64,000 nucleotides of DNA from Aureispira sp963837355. GTDB lineage: Bacteria; Bacteroidota; Bacteroidia; Chitinophagales; Saprospiraceae. Each line of letters begins with the position of its first letter. The first letter of the stretch is position 1. A model generated the notes under the pieces. The model was not told the DNA's origin. It ran no database searches and saw only the letters and a list, made by a program, of their open reading frames with translations. The stretch covers positions 1 to 64,000 of the forward strand of contig CAWIMY010000009.1 in assembly GCA_963837355.1 (NCBI GenBank), read 5' to 3'. Below, piece after piece: positions 27,306-34,803 of this stretch. A program made the position numbers and the translations under genes.

Positions 27306-27797
27306 ATGAAAAAATATTTTGAAAATGAAAAACGTAACCCTTATAGAAATTTACTTGTAGGTGCGGTAAATGCATTAATTGAAGAGAACCATATTTCATT
27401 AAAATTAGATAAAGAGAAAGATGAACAAGGATATATTTTTCATAACCTTTTTGGGTATAATTCAGTAATTATTTGGCGTAATATAGAGTTCGGAGAATTA
27501 CACATTTCCGTTTGGTGGAAATATAATCACGACAAACATCCACAAGCTAATCTTAAAGGAATCGAGAAGGAGTGCTTCGGTTTATCTAAACCATTGGCAA
27601 ATCGGAGTCATTATCGAAAATTTGTTGGAGTTGTAGCAAGTTGCTGGTTAGAAAGAAAAAAAGGTAAATACATTCAAGGCACGAACGAAAGATGTATTTT
27701 TGATATATATACACGAAAAGGAGAATTAAAATCACTAAAAGAACTGCCTATACTAAAACCTAAGGGCTACAAGGTTTCAGGTTCTTTTCATCCTTAG
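27306..27797 (+). CDS. Hypothetical protein (163 residues)
   Basis: I do not recognise this protein. It is basic and soluble, with no signal peptide. Its features are aromatic-rich strands (NSVIIWRNIEFGELHISVWWKYNHD near residues 50-75), a conserved-looking GLSKPLANRSHYRKFVGVVASCWLE segment and a C-terminal lysine- and glycine-rich tail ending in SGSFHP. It occupies the last gene position of the AT-rich island and is followed by repeat d, as expected for a cassette. By position it could be a defence or anti-defence gene, but nothing in the sequence shows that. Confidence 0.55.
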   Translation: MKKYFENEKRNPYRNLLVGAVNALIEENHISLKLDKEKDEQGYIFHNLFGYNSVIIWRNIEFGELHISVWWKYNHDKHPQANLKGIEKECFGLSKPLANRSHYRKFVGVVASCWLERKKGKYIQGTNERCIFDIYTRKGELKSLKELPILKPKGYKVSGSFHP

Positions 27798-27885
27798 TTA
27801 CAATCTTAGACAATTCCTAATAAGTATTGGGATATTGTTTTTAAAAGGAAAAAAATATCCCGATAAAAACAAAAGCCAAACACAC

Positions 27886-28009
27886 AACAGTGGCTACAGC
27901 GGCAATTGGTTTGGTTATTTAGCAGACTTTTTCGATCTTCACTCGACGGCGAAATTTATGCTAAATTTCACTTTACACCAAAATGCGTGTGGCCGACCCA
28001 TTCAAGTCC
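27886..28009. repeat. Cassette-spacer repeat d
   Basis: It starts AACAGTGGCTACAGC (27886-27900) and ends GCCGACCCATTCAAGTCC (27992-28009). The end differs from repeat a at two bases out of 18. A GGCTACAGCG/GCGTGTGGCC-type pairing with mismatches links the two ends. It follows the 163-residue gene by about 90 bases. Confidence 0.55.
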
Positions 28010-28069
28010 ATCCTCCCTCCATTCGAATCGACTCAAACAAAGTTAAAGCCCCCTACCACAATTAAATTT

Positions 28070-28102
28070 AAAAAAGCCTTCTCTACACAAAAGAGCTTTT
28101 TT
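28070..28102 (+). terminator. Terminator at the island's right side
   Basis: AAAAAAGC (28070-28077) pairs with GCTTTTTT (28095-28102) around a short loop, giving a stem that ends in a T-run on the plus strand and works in either direction. Confidence 0.55.
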
Positions 28103-28139
28103 AGCTTGAAGAAGCCTAAAACTAGCCTGGCATTAATTC

Positions 28140-28164
28140 ACAGGTTCAAACCCTGTTCGAGTCA
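28140..28164 (+). tRNA. tRNA 3'-end remnant (candidate attachment site)
   Basis: ACAGG-TTCAAAC-CCTGT (28140-28156) is a canonical tRNA T-arm (5-bp stem, 7-base TTCRANY loop). It is followed by 7 bases, TCGAGTC, that would be the acceptor 3' strand, then A. No 5' half (GACTCGA) precedes it within 100 bases, so only the 3' end of a tRNA is present. A strong terminator follows 50 bases later, as after a tRNA gene. Integration into a tRNA leaves such a fragment at an island end. The TTCGAGTC part also resembles the ends of repeats a and d, so it may instead be a third repeat end. Confidence 0.35.
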
Positions 28165-28217
28165 TCCAGACCTTCTTCTTATATTTCCCAATCAAAAATG
28201 GAGGGCAGTATTCCGAA

Positions 28218-28258
28218 AGTGCCGCTTGTTCCTTAGAGAGCAGGCGGCGCTTTTTTTT
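28218..28258 (+). terminator. Strong rho-independent terminator
   Basis: A 14-bp stem with several G-U pairs (28218-28231 with 28238-28251, loop CTTAGA) is followed by eight T residues. It may belong to the tRNA whose 3' end lies at 28,140. Confidence 0.85.
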
Positions 28259-28427
28259 GTATAAGGATTACGATCATAATTGATAACCATCTGCAAAACA
28301 TGGATTTGTACTGTCTTAAATAAGGCGGGGATTATTTTATAAACTCTACAATCTTCTTTATTTTTGAAAAAGACGCGGTCAACTTCCCATACCATTGGCC
28401 GTTGTTTTGATGACCAATCTGCCTCCA

Positions 28428-29420
28428 ATGAACCAATTTCCCCTCTTACTGCTGCTCTTATGCAGTAGCTTATTACTCCAAGCACAATCCTCTAATAAAG
28501 AGGAAGACAACAAAGCACGGCACTATGTCCCGCGCTATCCGCTCGAACTCGGTTTTCATGTGAGCAGTAGCCAATTTTTGGGTGATTTGGGCGGCACAAG
28601 CGGTTTGGGGCGCGCTTTTCTATACGACACGGATGTAGAGAGTACGCGGCCTGCTATTGGCCTTTCGACGCGCTACAGCATGGGCGGGCACTTTTCCTTT
28701 CGTTTAGATTTTTCCTATGTTTACTTGTCGGGAAATGATCGGTATACGGGGAAGGATTTCAGTGCTACTCAAAAAGAAGAATCAGCAGGTTGGTTTCGGT
28801 TCTATCGCAATTTACATTTTAGAAACCAAGTCTTTGAAATTGCGCCTTTTTTTCAATATACGCCCTTCAACCTCAAACTCTCGGGCAATTTATACACCCA
28901 ACAGAAAGAAAATCGCCTAGCCCCCTATGGTCTAATTGGAACGGGAGTGCTGTTTCACAATCCCCAAGCGCGCTATGAAGGCCGCTGGGTCAACCTTCGG
29001 CCCTTGCACACCGAAGGCCAAGATTGGGTAGAGGGTCGCCCCCATTATCGCGTGGCGCAATTTTTTATTCCTGTAGGAATCGGCCTACAGTGGGAACACA
29101 ACCACCAATTTGTCTTGGCCGTAGAAGTCCGCCATCAAATCACCTTTACCGATTATTTGGATGACGTATCTACCAATTACGTTGCCCCTGAGTTGTTTGA
29201 ACGCTACCTGTCGCCCGAAAAGGCTGCGTTGGCGCAAGCCCTCGCCCGCCGCTCGGCGGAGCACGATCCTACCGAGCGCTATGGCTACATCTCTGCCCCC
29301 GAAGAGCAGCGCGGAAACCCTAAAAACAACGATTCGTATTATTTAATTAGCTTGCGTCTCGCCTTTTTTATCAAAAAAAGCCGCCGCTATGCGGTCATCA
29401 AGGACTACATTGGGCGATGA
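28428..29420 (+). CDS. DUF6089-like outer-membrane beta-barrel protein
   Basis: Translation probably starts at the ATG at 28428, which begins a signal peptide (MNQFPLLLLLLCSSLLLQAQ). An in-frame ATG at 28410 is an alternative. The mature part has ELGFHVSSSQFLGDLGG, RPAIGLSTRYSMGGHFSFRLDFSY, EIAPFFQYTPFNLKL and APYGLIGTGVLFHNPQA. This alternation of aromatic strands and the FxGxxLG-type start match the DUF6089 barrel family of Bacteroidota. A long loop with HYRVAQFFIPVGIG and a final strand SYYLISLRLAFFIK follow. The length (about 330 residues) fits. The function is unknown, perhaps porin-like or part of type IX associated surface machinery. The GC-richer codon use marks return to core-like DNA right after the island. 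Confidence 0.75.
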   Translation: MNQFPLLLLLLCSSLLLQAQSSNKEEDNKARHYVPRYPLELGFHVSSSQFLGDLGGTSGLGRAFLYDTDVESTRPAIGLSTRYSMGGHFSFRLDFSYVYLSGNDRYTGKDFSATQKEESAGWFRFYRNLHFRNQVFEIAPFFQYTPFNLKLSGNLYTQQKENRLAPYGLIGTGVLFHNPQARYEGRWVNLRPLHTEGQDWVEGRPHYRVAQFFIPVGIGLQWEHNHQFVLAVEVRHQITFTDYLDDVSTNYVAPELFERYLSPEKAALAQALARRSAEHDPTERYGYISAPEEQRGNPKNNDSYYLISLRLAFFIKKSRRYAVIKDYIGR

Positions 29421-30463
29421 CGTTGTTCATGTGCTAACAACCATTTTTTGCGTTCCAAACCACCGCCGTAGCCCGTCAGTTTTCCATTCGCACCAATCAC
29501 ACGGTGACAAGGTAGGATAATCGCGACGCGGTTGGCTCCATTGGCAGCGGCAACCGCGCGCACTGCTTTGGGGTGGTTGATTTTCTGCGCCTGCTCTTTA
29601 TAAGCAACCGTTTGCCCGTAAGGCACACTTTGGAGCGCTTGCCAAGCCGCCTGCTGAAAGGCCGTACCGGGCGTATCCAATGGCACCTCAAACACCTGCC
29701 GCGTTCCTGCAAAATACTCGGCTAACTCTTGTTCTGCTTGAAGCAAAGGAGCATTTTCACCAAAGATAATGGTCGCTTGGAGCAAGCGTTGCAAGTCCTT
29801 AAACTCTGTTTCCAACATTTTCCGATCTACAAATTCCAATAGGGAAATTCCTTTGTCGGTAGCGCCAACAAACATGGGGCCGATGGGGGTAGTCAACCGT
29901 TTTAGACGGACAATCGCCTCGCCCCGACTGTGCTGCGGGGCTTGCCCCAAGAGTTTTTTGTAGGTATAGCCAAAGCCACTGAGTGACTCATACCCCTGCT
30001 CAAAAGCCGTTCTAGTCACCTTTTTGCCACTTTTCAGCTCCTGAAAGGCGTTGTTGACGCGGTACATCCGCTGGTAAGCGTGAAATGTCAGGCCGTAGTT
30101 TTTTTGGAACCAACGGCGAACCACTTCGGGAGAAATCCCCTGCTCGCGCAACACTTGATCGCTAATTTTCTCTTTGGGGTATTGGGTGACCAAGGCAATG
30201 GCGGCCTCAATGGGCGCAGGTGCCGTGTTGCTGTTTTGAGTGGGTTGACAGATTTTGCAGGGGCGATAGCCGTTGTCTAACGCTTCTTTGAGCGTGGTGT
30301 AAAATTCTACATTCTTTCGCTTGGGTTTTCGGGCGCGACAAGTGGCAATACAGAAAATCCCCGTCGTTTTTACACCCACATAAAAAATCCCTACGAAGCT
30401 GGGATTCTTCTCTATCAAAGCCGTGTAGTATTGGTCGATGGTGCTGGTGTTGGTTACTAACAT
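29405..30463 (-). CDS. ada: Ada-like DNA alkylation repair protein (methyltransferase/regulator)
   Basis: This is a 352-residue Ada-type protein with three parts. The Ada zinc-binding domain has the four cysteines Cys38, Cys42, Cys69 and Cys72 (FCIATCRARKPKRKN; RPCKICQP), at the same positions as in E. coli Ada, where Cys38 accepts the methyl group from phosphotriesters. An AraC-type helix-turn-helix follows at about 95-175 (FHAYQRMYRVNNAFQELKSG; FEQGYESLSGFGYTYKKLLG). The C-terminal methyltransferase domain has the acceptor Cys319 in ILPCHRVIGANG. The ATG at 30461-30463 is chosen because the family N-terminus starts there. The gene overlaps the 3' end of the DUF6089 gene by 16 bases (convergent) and lies one base after the broken PEP-mutase-like gene, with which it may share a transcript. 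Confidence 0.92.
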   Translation of the reverse strand: MLVTNTSTIDQYYTALIEKNPSFVGIFYVGVKTTGIFCIATCRARKPKRKNVEFYTTLKEALDNGYRPCKICQPTQNSNTAPAPIEAAIALVTQYPKEKISDQVLREQGISPEVVRRWFQKNYGLTFHAYQRMYRVNNAFQELKSGKKVTRTAFEQGYESLSGFGYTYKKLLGQAPQHSRGEAIVRLKRLTTPIGPMFVGATDKGISLLEFVDRKMLETEFKDLQRLLQATIIFGENAPLLQAEQELAEYFAGTRQVFEVPLDTPGTAFQQAAWQALQSVPYGQTVAYKEQAQKINHPKAVRAVAAANGANRVAIILPCHRVIGANGKLTGYGGGLERKKWLLAHEQRHRPM

Positions 30464-30464
30464 A

Positions 30465-30668
30465 TTAGAATAGAGAATTAAAGGCTTGTGCTTGTAATAC
30501 CTGTTGAAGGTTTTTATAGAGTCCTTGGTGGAGTTGTTCTGACGCAAAATTGCCCATGCTCAGTCTTTTGATGCCGAGTTGACGCAAGGTTTCGAAATCG
30601 GGCAGTTCAGGAACATCCCATACGTTAGCGAGTAGTAAAGGTTTTGTTTGGTAATGCAATCGATGTGG
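30465..30668 (-). pseudogene. PEP mutase/isocitrate lyase family remnant with internal deletion
   Basis: The frame holds the family N-terminal strand (HYQTKPLLLANVWDV) joined directly to the C-terminal part (LPDFETLRQLGIKRLSMGNFASEQL). In intact members roughly 170-180 residues with the catalytic barrel lie between them. The first few N-terminal residues are also missing, and only a TTG at 30657-30659 could start it. The joint is in frame, around WDV/PELPDF. It cannot be catalytic. It abuts, head to head, another gene that lacks its own N-terminus, so the local sequence seems to have lost DNA in two places. Confidence 0.65.
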
Positions 30669-30958
30669 TCTACGAATGTAAGTATTACTACCACTGGCGC
30701 GGCATTAATTATTCCTTTGGAGACTATGGTTTACGGTTGAGCCAGCAACCTTTACGGGTACAATACCAACTTGATAATCCCACCCAATTATCCGAAGTAT
30801 TTTCGCCCAAAGAATGCGCTACTTTTGAAACATTTACTCGGCAAGAATTATGGAAAGGGATTGGACAAAATGCCTTGGCTGTGCTATTATTAGGCTTCTT
30901 AGCCGCTTTTTTGCATTATTACCTGCAATGGCCGATTGAACCTATTTTGCCATCATAA
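30644..30958 (+). pseudogene. DUF3592-like membrane protein, N-terminus missing
   Basis: The readable part is about 100 residues: VVYECKYYYHWRGINYSFGDYGLRL, a hydrophilic stretch (NPTQLSEVFSPKECATFETF), a helix and a single hydrophobic segment near the end (ALAVLLLGFLAAFLHYYL). The order of a beta-rich domain and a terminal membrane helix resembles DUF3592-type proteins, which normally start with another membrane segment. That part would lie left of about 30665, where the sequence switches to the reverse-strand PEP-mutase remnant. The listed ATG at 30644 lies in the other gene's codons and is unlikely to be the real start. Confidence 0.45.
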
Positions 30959-31046
30959 AGAACGCATTCCACAACCCATAAAACTCAGAAGGAGTAAAAA
31001 TTAAAATCAACTCAGTAAATCAACCTTTATAGTTTACAAGCTTGTA

Positions 31047-31622
31047 CTAAGGATTTAGCCGCCGCCCTTCTAATTCGTAGCGAATGGTTTCGTAGACCAA
31101 TTGCGGTTTCAAAGGCCGCCAACTAATGTCAAAGCGTTCGCCAAAATTGAGGTAGTGGTGAATGTCGTGGTCTTCCATTTCTTCCACCACATGGTCGCGG
31201 GCACCAATGAGGCAAATCCAGCCGTCTTCTTCCGAAATATCATCGTACCATTCTTCGTAATAACAATCGTCCGAAGCGTGAAAATTGAGGACATTTTCTA
31301 CAATAAGCACAAAGCGCGAAATCCCATGCTCTTGTAAGCGGTCAATTAGACCTTGCTTAAGCAACATAATGTCGTTGTGTAAACAATCGTTCCACTCCCC
31401 GATCATTTCTATGATGGCGTAGCCATCCGCATAATTGGCGTATAGGATTTTGGCGTACAACGTTTCCGAACCAAAGTCATCCCATTGTGGATGAATGTAG
31501 TAGTTGTAAATTTTAGTCGAAAACTCAAACTCGCTGTACGTGCGGTTGAAAAAAGGAGACTTAGGATCTTCCGAAGCGATGTATTCCAACCGCCATTTGT
31601 AATGAGGCTCTAATGTGTGCAT
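31047..31622 (-). CDS. Conserved hypothetical cytosolic protein (191 residues)
   Basis: The start is placed at the ATG at 31620-31622 (MHTLEPHYKWRLEY), since an upstream in-frame codon adds only 16 unlike residues. The protein is acidic and aromatic-rich, with SPFFNRTYSEFEFSTKIYNYYIHPQWD, a LLKQGLIDRLQEHGISRFVLIVENVLNFH core and a tail SWRPLKPQLVYETIRYELEGRRLNP. No signal peptide, membrane helix or known catalytic motif is seen. Its kind seems limited to Bacteroidota, from general recollection. No function is proposed. It is monocistronic. Confidence 0.6.
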   Translation of the reverse strand: MHTLEPHYKWRLEYIASEDPKSPFFNRTYSEFEFSTKIYNYYIHPQWDDFGSETLYAKILYANYADGYAIIEMIGEWNDCLHNDIMLLKQGLIDRLQEHGISRFVLIVENVLNFHASDDCYYEEWYDDISEEDGWICLIGARDHVVEEMEDHDIHHYLNFGERFDISWRPLKPQLVYETIRYELEGRRLNP

Positions 31623-31882
31623 AAACGCGTCAACGGTTAATTTAAGTGGTAAAAATAGTCTTCTGTACAACAGTATGCAGTACTGGTGTACAGAAAATTG
31701 GCTACGATGCTTTATTTTGAAACAACTTCAATATCTTTGCTTATCCTATCACAAAGACGCTGCCGTTTTTGTAGTAGAAACAAGCAAAAAAGTGTCATTT
31801 TTTAGGACTATGCCGTCCGTATTTTTCAATCTTTGAAGTTGTACTATCCGTAGATAACTTCATTTTAAGCGAATAGTTTACT

Positions 31883-32215
31883 ATGAATTCAAGCGAAGTA
31901 AAAGGGGTTAACCCCGACCAGTTAAAAGAAATGATGGACAAGGGCGATGATTTTGTCATCATCGACGTGCGCGAGCCCGACGAATTGGATATTTGTAATT
32001 TGGGTGGTGTGAATATTCCTTTGGGAATGTTGGACAAAGACATAGAAAAAATCCCTTCGGATAAACCTGCTATTCTCTTGTGTCGCAGTGGCAAACGCAG
32101 CTACATGGCTATTTTGTTTTTACAACAAGAATACCAACTCGACAACCTATTCAACCTCAACGGCGGTATTATTGCCTATGCCAGAGAAGTCGATAAAAGT
32201 ATGCGCGTTTACTAG
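31883..32215 (+). CDS. Rhodanese-like domain protein
   Basis: This 110-residue single-domain rhodanese is in the range of GlpE/PspE-type sulfurtransferases. FVIIDVREPDELDICNLGGVNIPLGML gives the family's start, and the active-site loop is LLCRSGKRSYMA, with the persulfide-carrying Cys at about residue 73. The C-terminal LFNLNGGIIAYARE is also typical. It is cytosolic, with no signal. It precedes the FAD dehydrogenase gene by about 55 bases on the same strand and may share its transcript. The sulfur acceptor is unknown. Confidence 0.9.
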   Translation: MNSSEVKGVNPDQLKEMMDKGDDFVIIDVREPDELDICNLGGVNIPLGMLDKDIEKIPSDKPAILLCRSGKRSYMAILFLQQEYQLDNLFNLNGGIIAYAREVDKSMRVY

Positions 32216-32269
32216 TCGTTTATGTACAAAGGCGGTTGCCTAATCGATCACTATTATTTATTTGTTCCT

Positions 32270-33864
32270 ATGATTCAACGCGTAGAATTGGTTTTGACCC
32301 CTGCCGAAGCGGCAGAAGAGACCTTCGTTCATCAACAAGTATTGCAAGAATTGCACTTAGAAGAAGCCGACCGCTTACAAGCCGTCTTGCCTATTCGTCG
32401 CTCTATTGATGCTCGAAGCAAACAACCTGTGGTGCGCCTGTTGGTAGAAGCTTATATTGACGAGCCCTACACGCCGCCGCCTGCCATTCTACAGAGTTAC
32501 GGACAAGTAGCAAGCGCTTCACCAGTGATTGTGGTTGGCGCGGCCCTGCGGGTTATTTTGCCGCGTTACAGTTGATTGCCTCAGGCCTAAAACCCATCAT
32601 TTATGATCGGGGCAAGCCTGTCCGCGAGCGTCGCCGTGATTTGCGCGCCATTCAGCAAGATGGCACGGTACATCCCGACTCCAACTATTGCTTTGGAGAA
32701 GGTGGCGCGGGAACTTATTCGGACGGAAAACTCTACACCCGCTCCAAAAAACGCGGTAAAATTGAAAACATCCTTCGCCTCTTGGTAGAACACGGAGCGA
32801 CCTCGGATATTTTGGTCGATGCCCACCCGCATATCGGTTCCAACAAACTGCCCCAAGTGGTCGCACAAATGCGAGAAACCATTCTAAAACACGGCGGCGA
32901 GATCCATTTTGACAGCAAAGTCACGGATTTTATTTTAGAACAAAAAAATAACGGCGAGCGCCACATCAAAGGGGTGGTCATCAATGGCACCCAAGAAGCG
33001 TTTGCCAAAGCGGTAATTTTGGCAACGGGGCACTCTGCCCGCGATATTTATACGCTGCTGCACCGCCGAGGGATTCGCTTAGAAGCGAAAGCCTTTGCCT
33101 TGGGCGTGCGTATTGAGCATCCGCAGCCGTTGATTGATCAAATTCAATACCGCCAAAAGGAGCGCGACCCACACCTTCCCGCAGCCAGTTATAGCTTAGT
33201 ATCGCAAATTCAAAAGCGCGGTGTTTTTTCTTTTTGCATGTGCCCTGGCGGGCTAATTGTCCCCGCTGCTACTGCTCCCAATGAGCTTGTTGTCAATGGC
33301 ATGTCGCTATCGCGCCGCGATTCTCCTTATTCCAATTCAGGCTTAGTCGTCGCCGTAGAATTAGAGGACTTAAAAAGCTACAACAACCAAAAGTTTGACG
33401 GCATTAAAGATCCTATTTTTAATGGTTTGAAATTTCAACAGTACGTAGAACAAACCATGTTTCAGGCAGGTGATGGTAGTCAAAAAGCCCCCGCACAGCG
33501 TTTAGTGGATTTCACCAATGGGAAACTCTCCAAAGATTTACCTAGCACGTCGTACATTCCAGGAGTTTATGCCGCGCCCATGCAGGAACTGTTACCTAGT
33601 TGGATTGCAGATCGTTTGCGCAAAGCACTCCCAGAATTTAACAAGAAGAAAAAAGGTTACTTTACCAATGACGCACAAATTGTAGGCACCGAGAGCCGCA
33701 CCAGTTCGCCCTTGCGTATTCCTAGAAATTCGGTGAGTTTGATGCACCCTGATGTCGTGGGGTTGTATCCTTGTGGAGAAGGAGCAGGCTTTGCAGGTGG
33801 CATTGTTTCTGCGGCCATGGACGGCGAAAAAGTGGCCAAAACCATCGCTGAATTCTTACACTAA
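32270..33864 (+). CDS. FAD-dependent dehydrogenase (COG2509-like), one frameshift
   Basis: Two overlapping frames make one flavoprotein of about 530 residues. The N-terminal part (from the ATG at 32270, MIQRVELVLTPAEAAEE) runs to SPVIVVGA, where the dinucleotide-binding GAGPAG motif should follow. A missing G near 32543 (GCGGCC for GCGGGCC) shifts the frame, and the reading resumes as LIASGLKPIIYDRGKPVRERRRD from 32572. Adding one base restores VVGAGPAGYFAALQLIASG. The rest has CFGEGGAGTYSDGKLYTRSKK, ILATGHSARDIYTLL, FSFCMCPGGLIVPA and a C-terminal GLYPCGEGAGFAGGIVSAAMDG, typical of the COG2509 family. The substrate is unknown. I treat it as functional with a base-calling error. Confidence 0.82.
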
Positions 33865-34110
33865 GCCCTTCCAATTATCGGTACTGCCCGCTTGATTTTC
33901 TTTCTGGTTTAAGGGACAATGACTCCCTTAAAAAGAGCCTTGCGTATACCCCAAAAATAAGGTTCCGCTTTTTCAAAAGTCCTTCTTTCTCCTAACTTTT
34001 CTGTTGTTTGTACTGTTAAATTAGAAGACACACACAGAAGTTCTTCTAAAAACTTCTACTCTATCAACTCCTCGGAGTTTATTTTCTAATCTAAAAACAA
34101 CACACACAGC

Positions 34111-34677
34111 ATGAAAACCTTAGCGAATAAGAAAGTAGCTATTTTGGCAACAGACGGTTTTGAACAATCCGAATTGATGCAGCCCAAACAACGCCTAGAA
34201 GAAGCAGGTGCCGAAGTTCACATTGTCTCTTTGGAAGCTGGTCAAATCAAAGGTTGGGACAACGACAACTGGGGAGACTCCATCAAGGTGGACAAAACCT
34301 TAGCCGAAGCTTCTTCTAAAGATTACAATGCCCTAGTATTACCAGGCGGCGTTATCAACCCCGATGCCTTGCGTCAAGAAGACAGCGCTGTTTCTTTTGT
34401 TCGAGAGTTTTTTGAACAACAAAAACCCGTTGCCGCGATTTGTCACGGCCCGCAACTGCTCATTGAGGCAGATGTCGTGAAAGATCGCAAGATGACCTCC
34501 TTTTCTTCTATCCGTACCGACTTAAAGAATGCAGGAGCCAACTGGGTAGACCAAGAAGTGGTCACTGATGAAGGTTTAGTGACCTCTAGAACACCTGATG
34601 ATCTTCCCGCTTTTTGCGATAAAATAATTGAAGAAATTGCCGAAGGCAAGCACGAGGAACAAGATCAATCGGTCTAA
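34111..34677 (+). CDS. DJ-1/PfpI family protein (type 1 glutamine amidotransferase-like)
   Basis: This 188-residue member of the PfpI/DJ-1/YhbO group has VAILATDGFEQSELMQPKQRLEEAG at the start (Glu at the family acid position). ALVLPGGVINPDALR is in the middle, and the nucleophile elbow AICHGPQLLIEA follows, with the catalytic Cys near residue 112. RTDLKNAGANWVDQEVV and LVTSRTPDDLPAFC complete the family. Such proteins are stress proteins with deglycase, chaperone or (in archaea) peptidase activity; the exact activity is debated. It is monocistronic, with about 245 unremarkable bases before it. No signal peptide is seen. Confidence 0.9.
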   Translation: MKTLANKKVAILATDGFEQSELMQPKQRLEEAGAEVHIVSLEAGQIKGWDNDNWGDSIKVDKTLAEASSKDYNALVLPGGVINPDALRQEDSAVSFVREFFEQQKPVAAICHGPQLLIEADVVKDRKMTSFSSIRTDLKNAGANWVDQEVVTDEGLVTSRTPDDLPAFCDKIIEEIAEGKHEEQDQSV

Positions 34678-34803
34678 CATATAAGTAGGAAATTAACGCC
34701 CCCCACCAAAACTAATTGATAGTTTTGCTTTTCAATAATGTGTTTAGATGCCAGTACGCCTTTGGGTGTGCTGGTATTTTTTAGTACTATATCCTTATTC
34801 AAA

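Noticed and set aside
22000..28009. Canonical integron with attC sites and IntI
   Set aside because: The spacers share ends and stems, but I find no GTTRRRY/RYYYAAC pairs at the expected places and no integrase gene in the window. I therefore report them only as cassette-like repeats.
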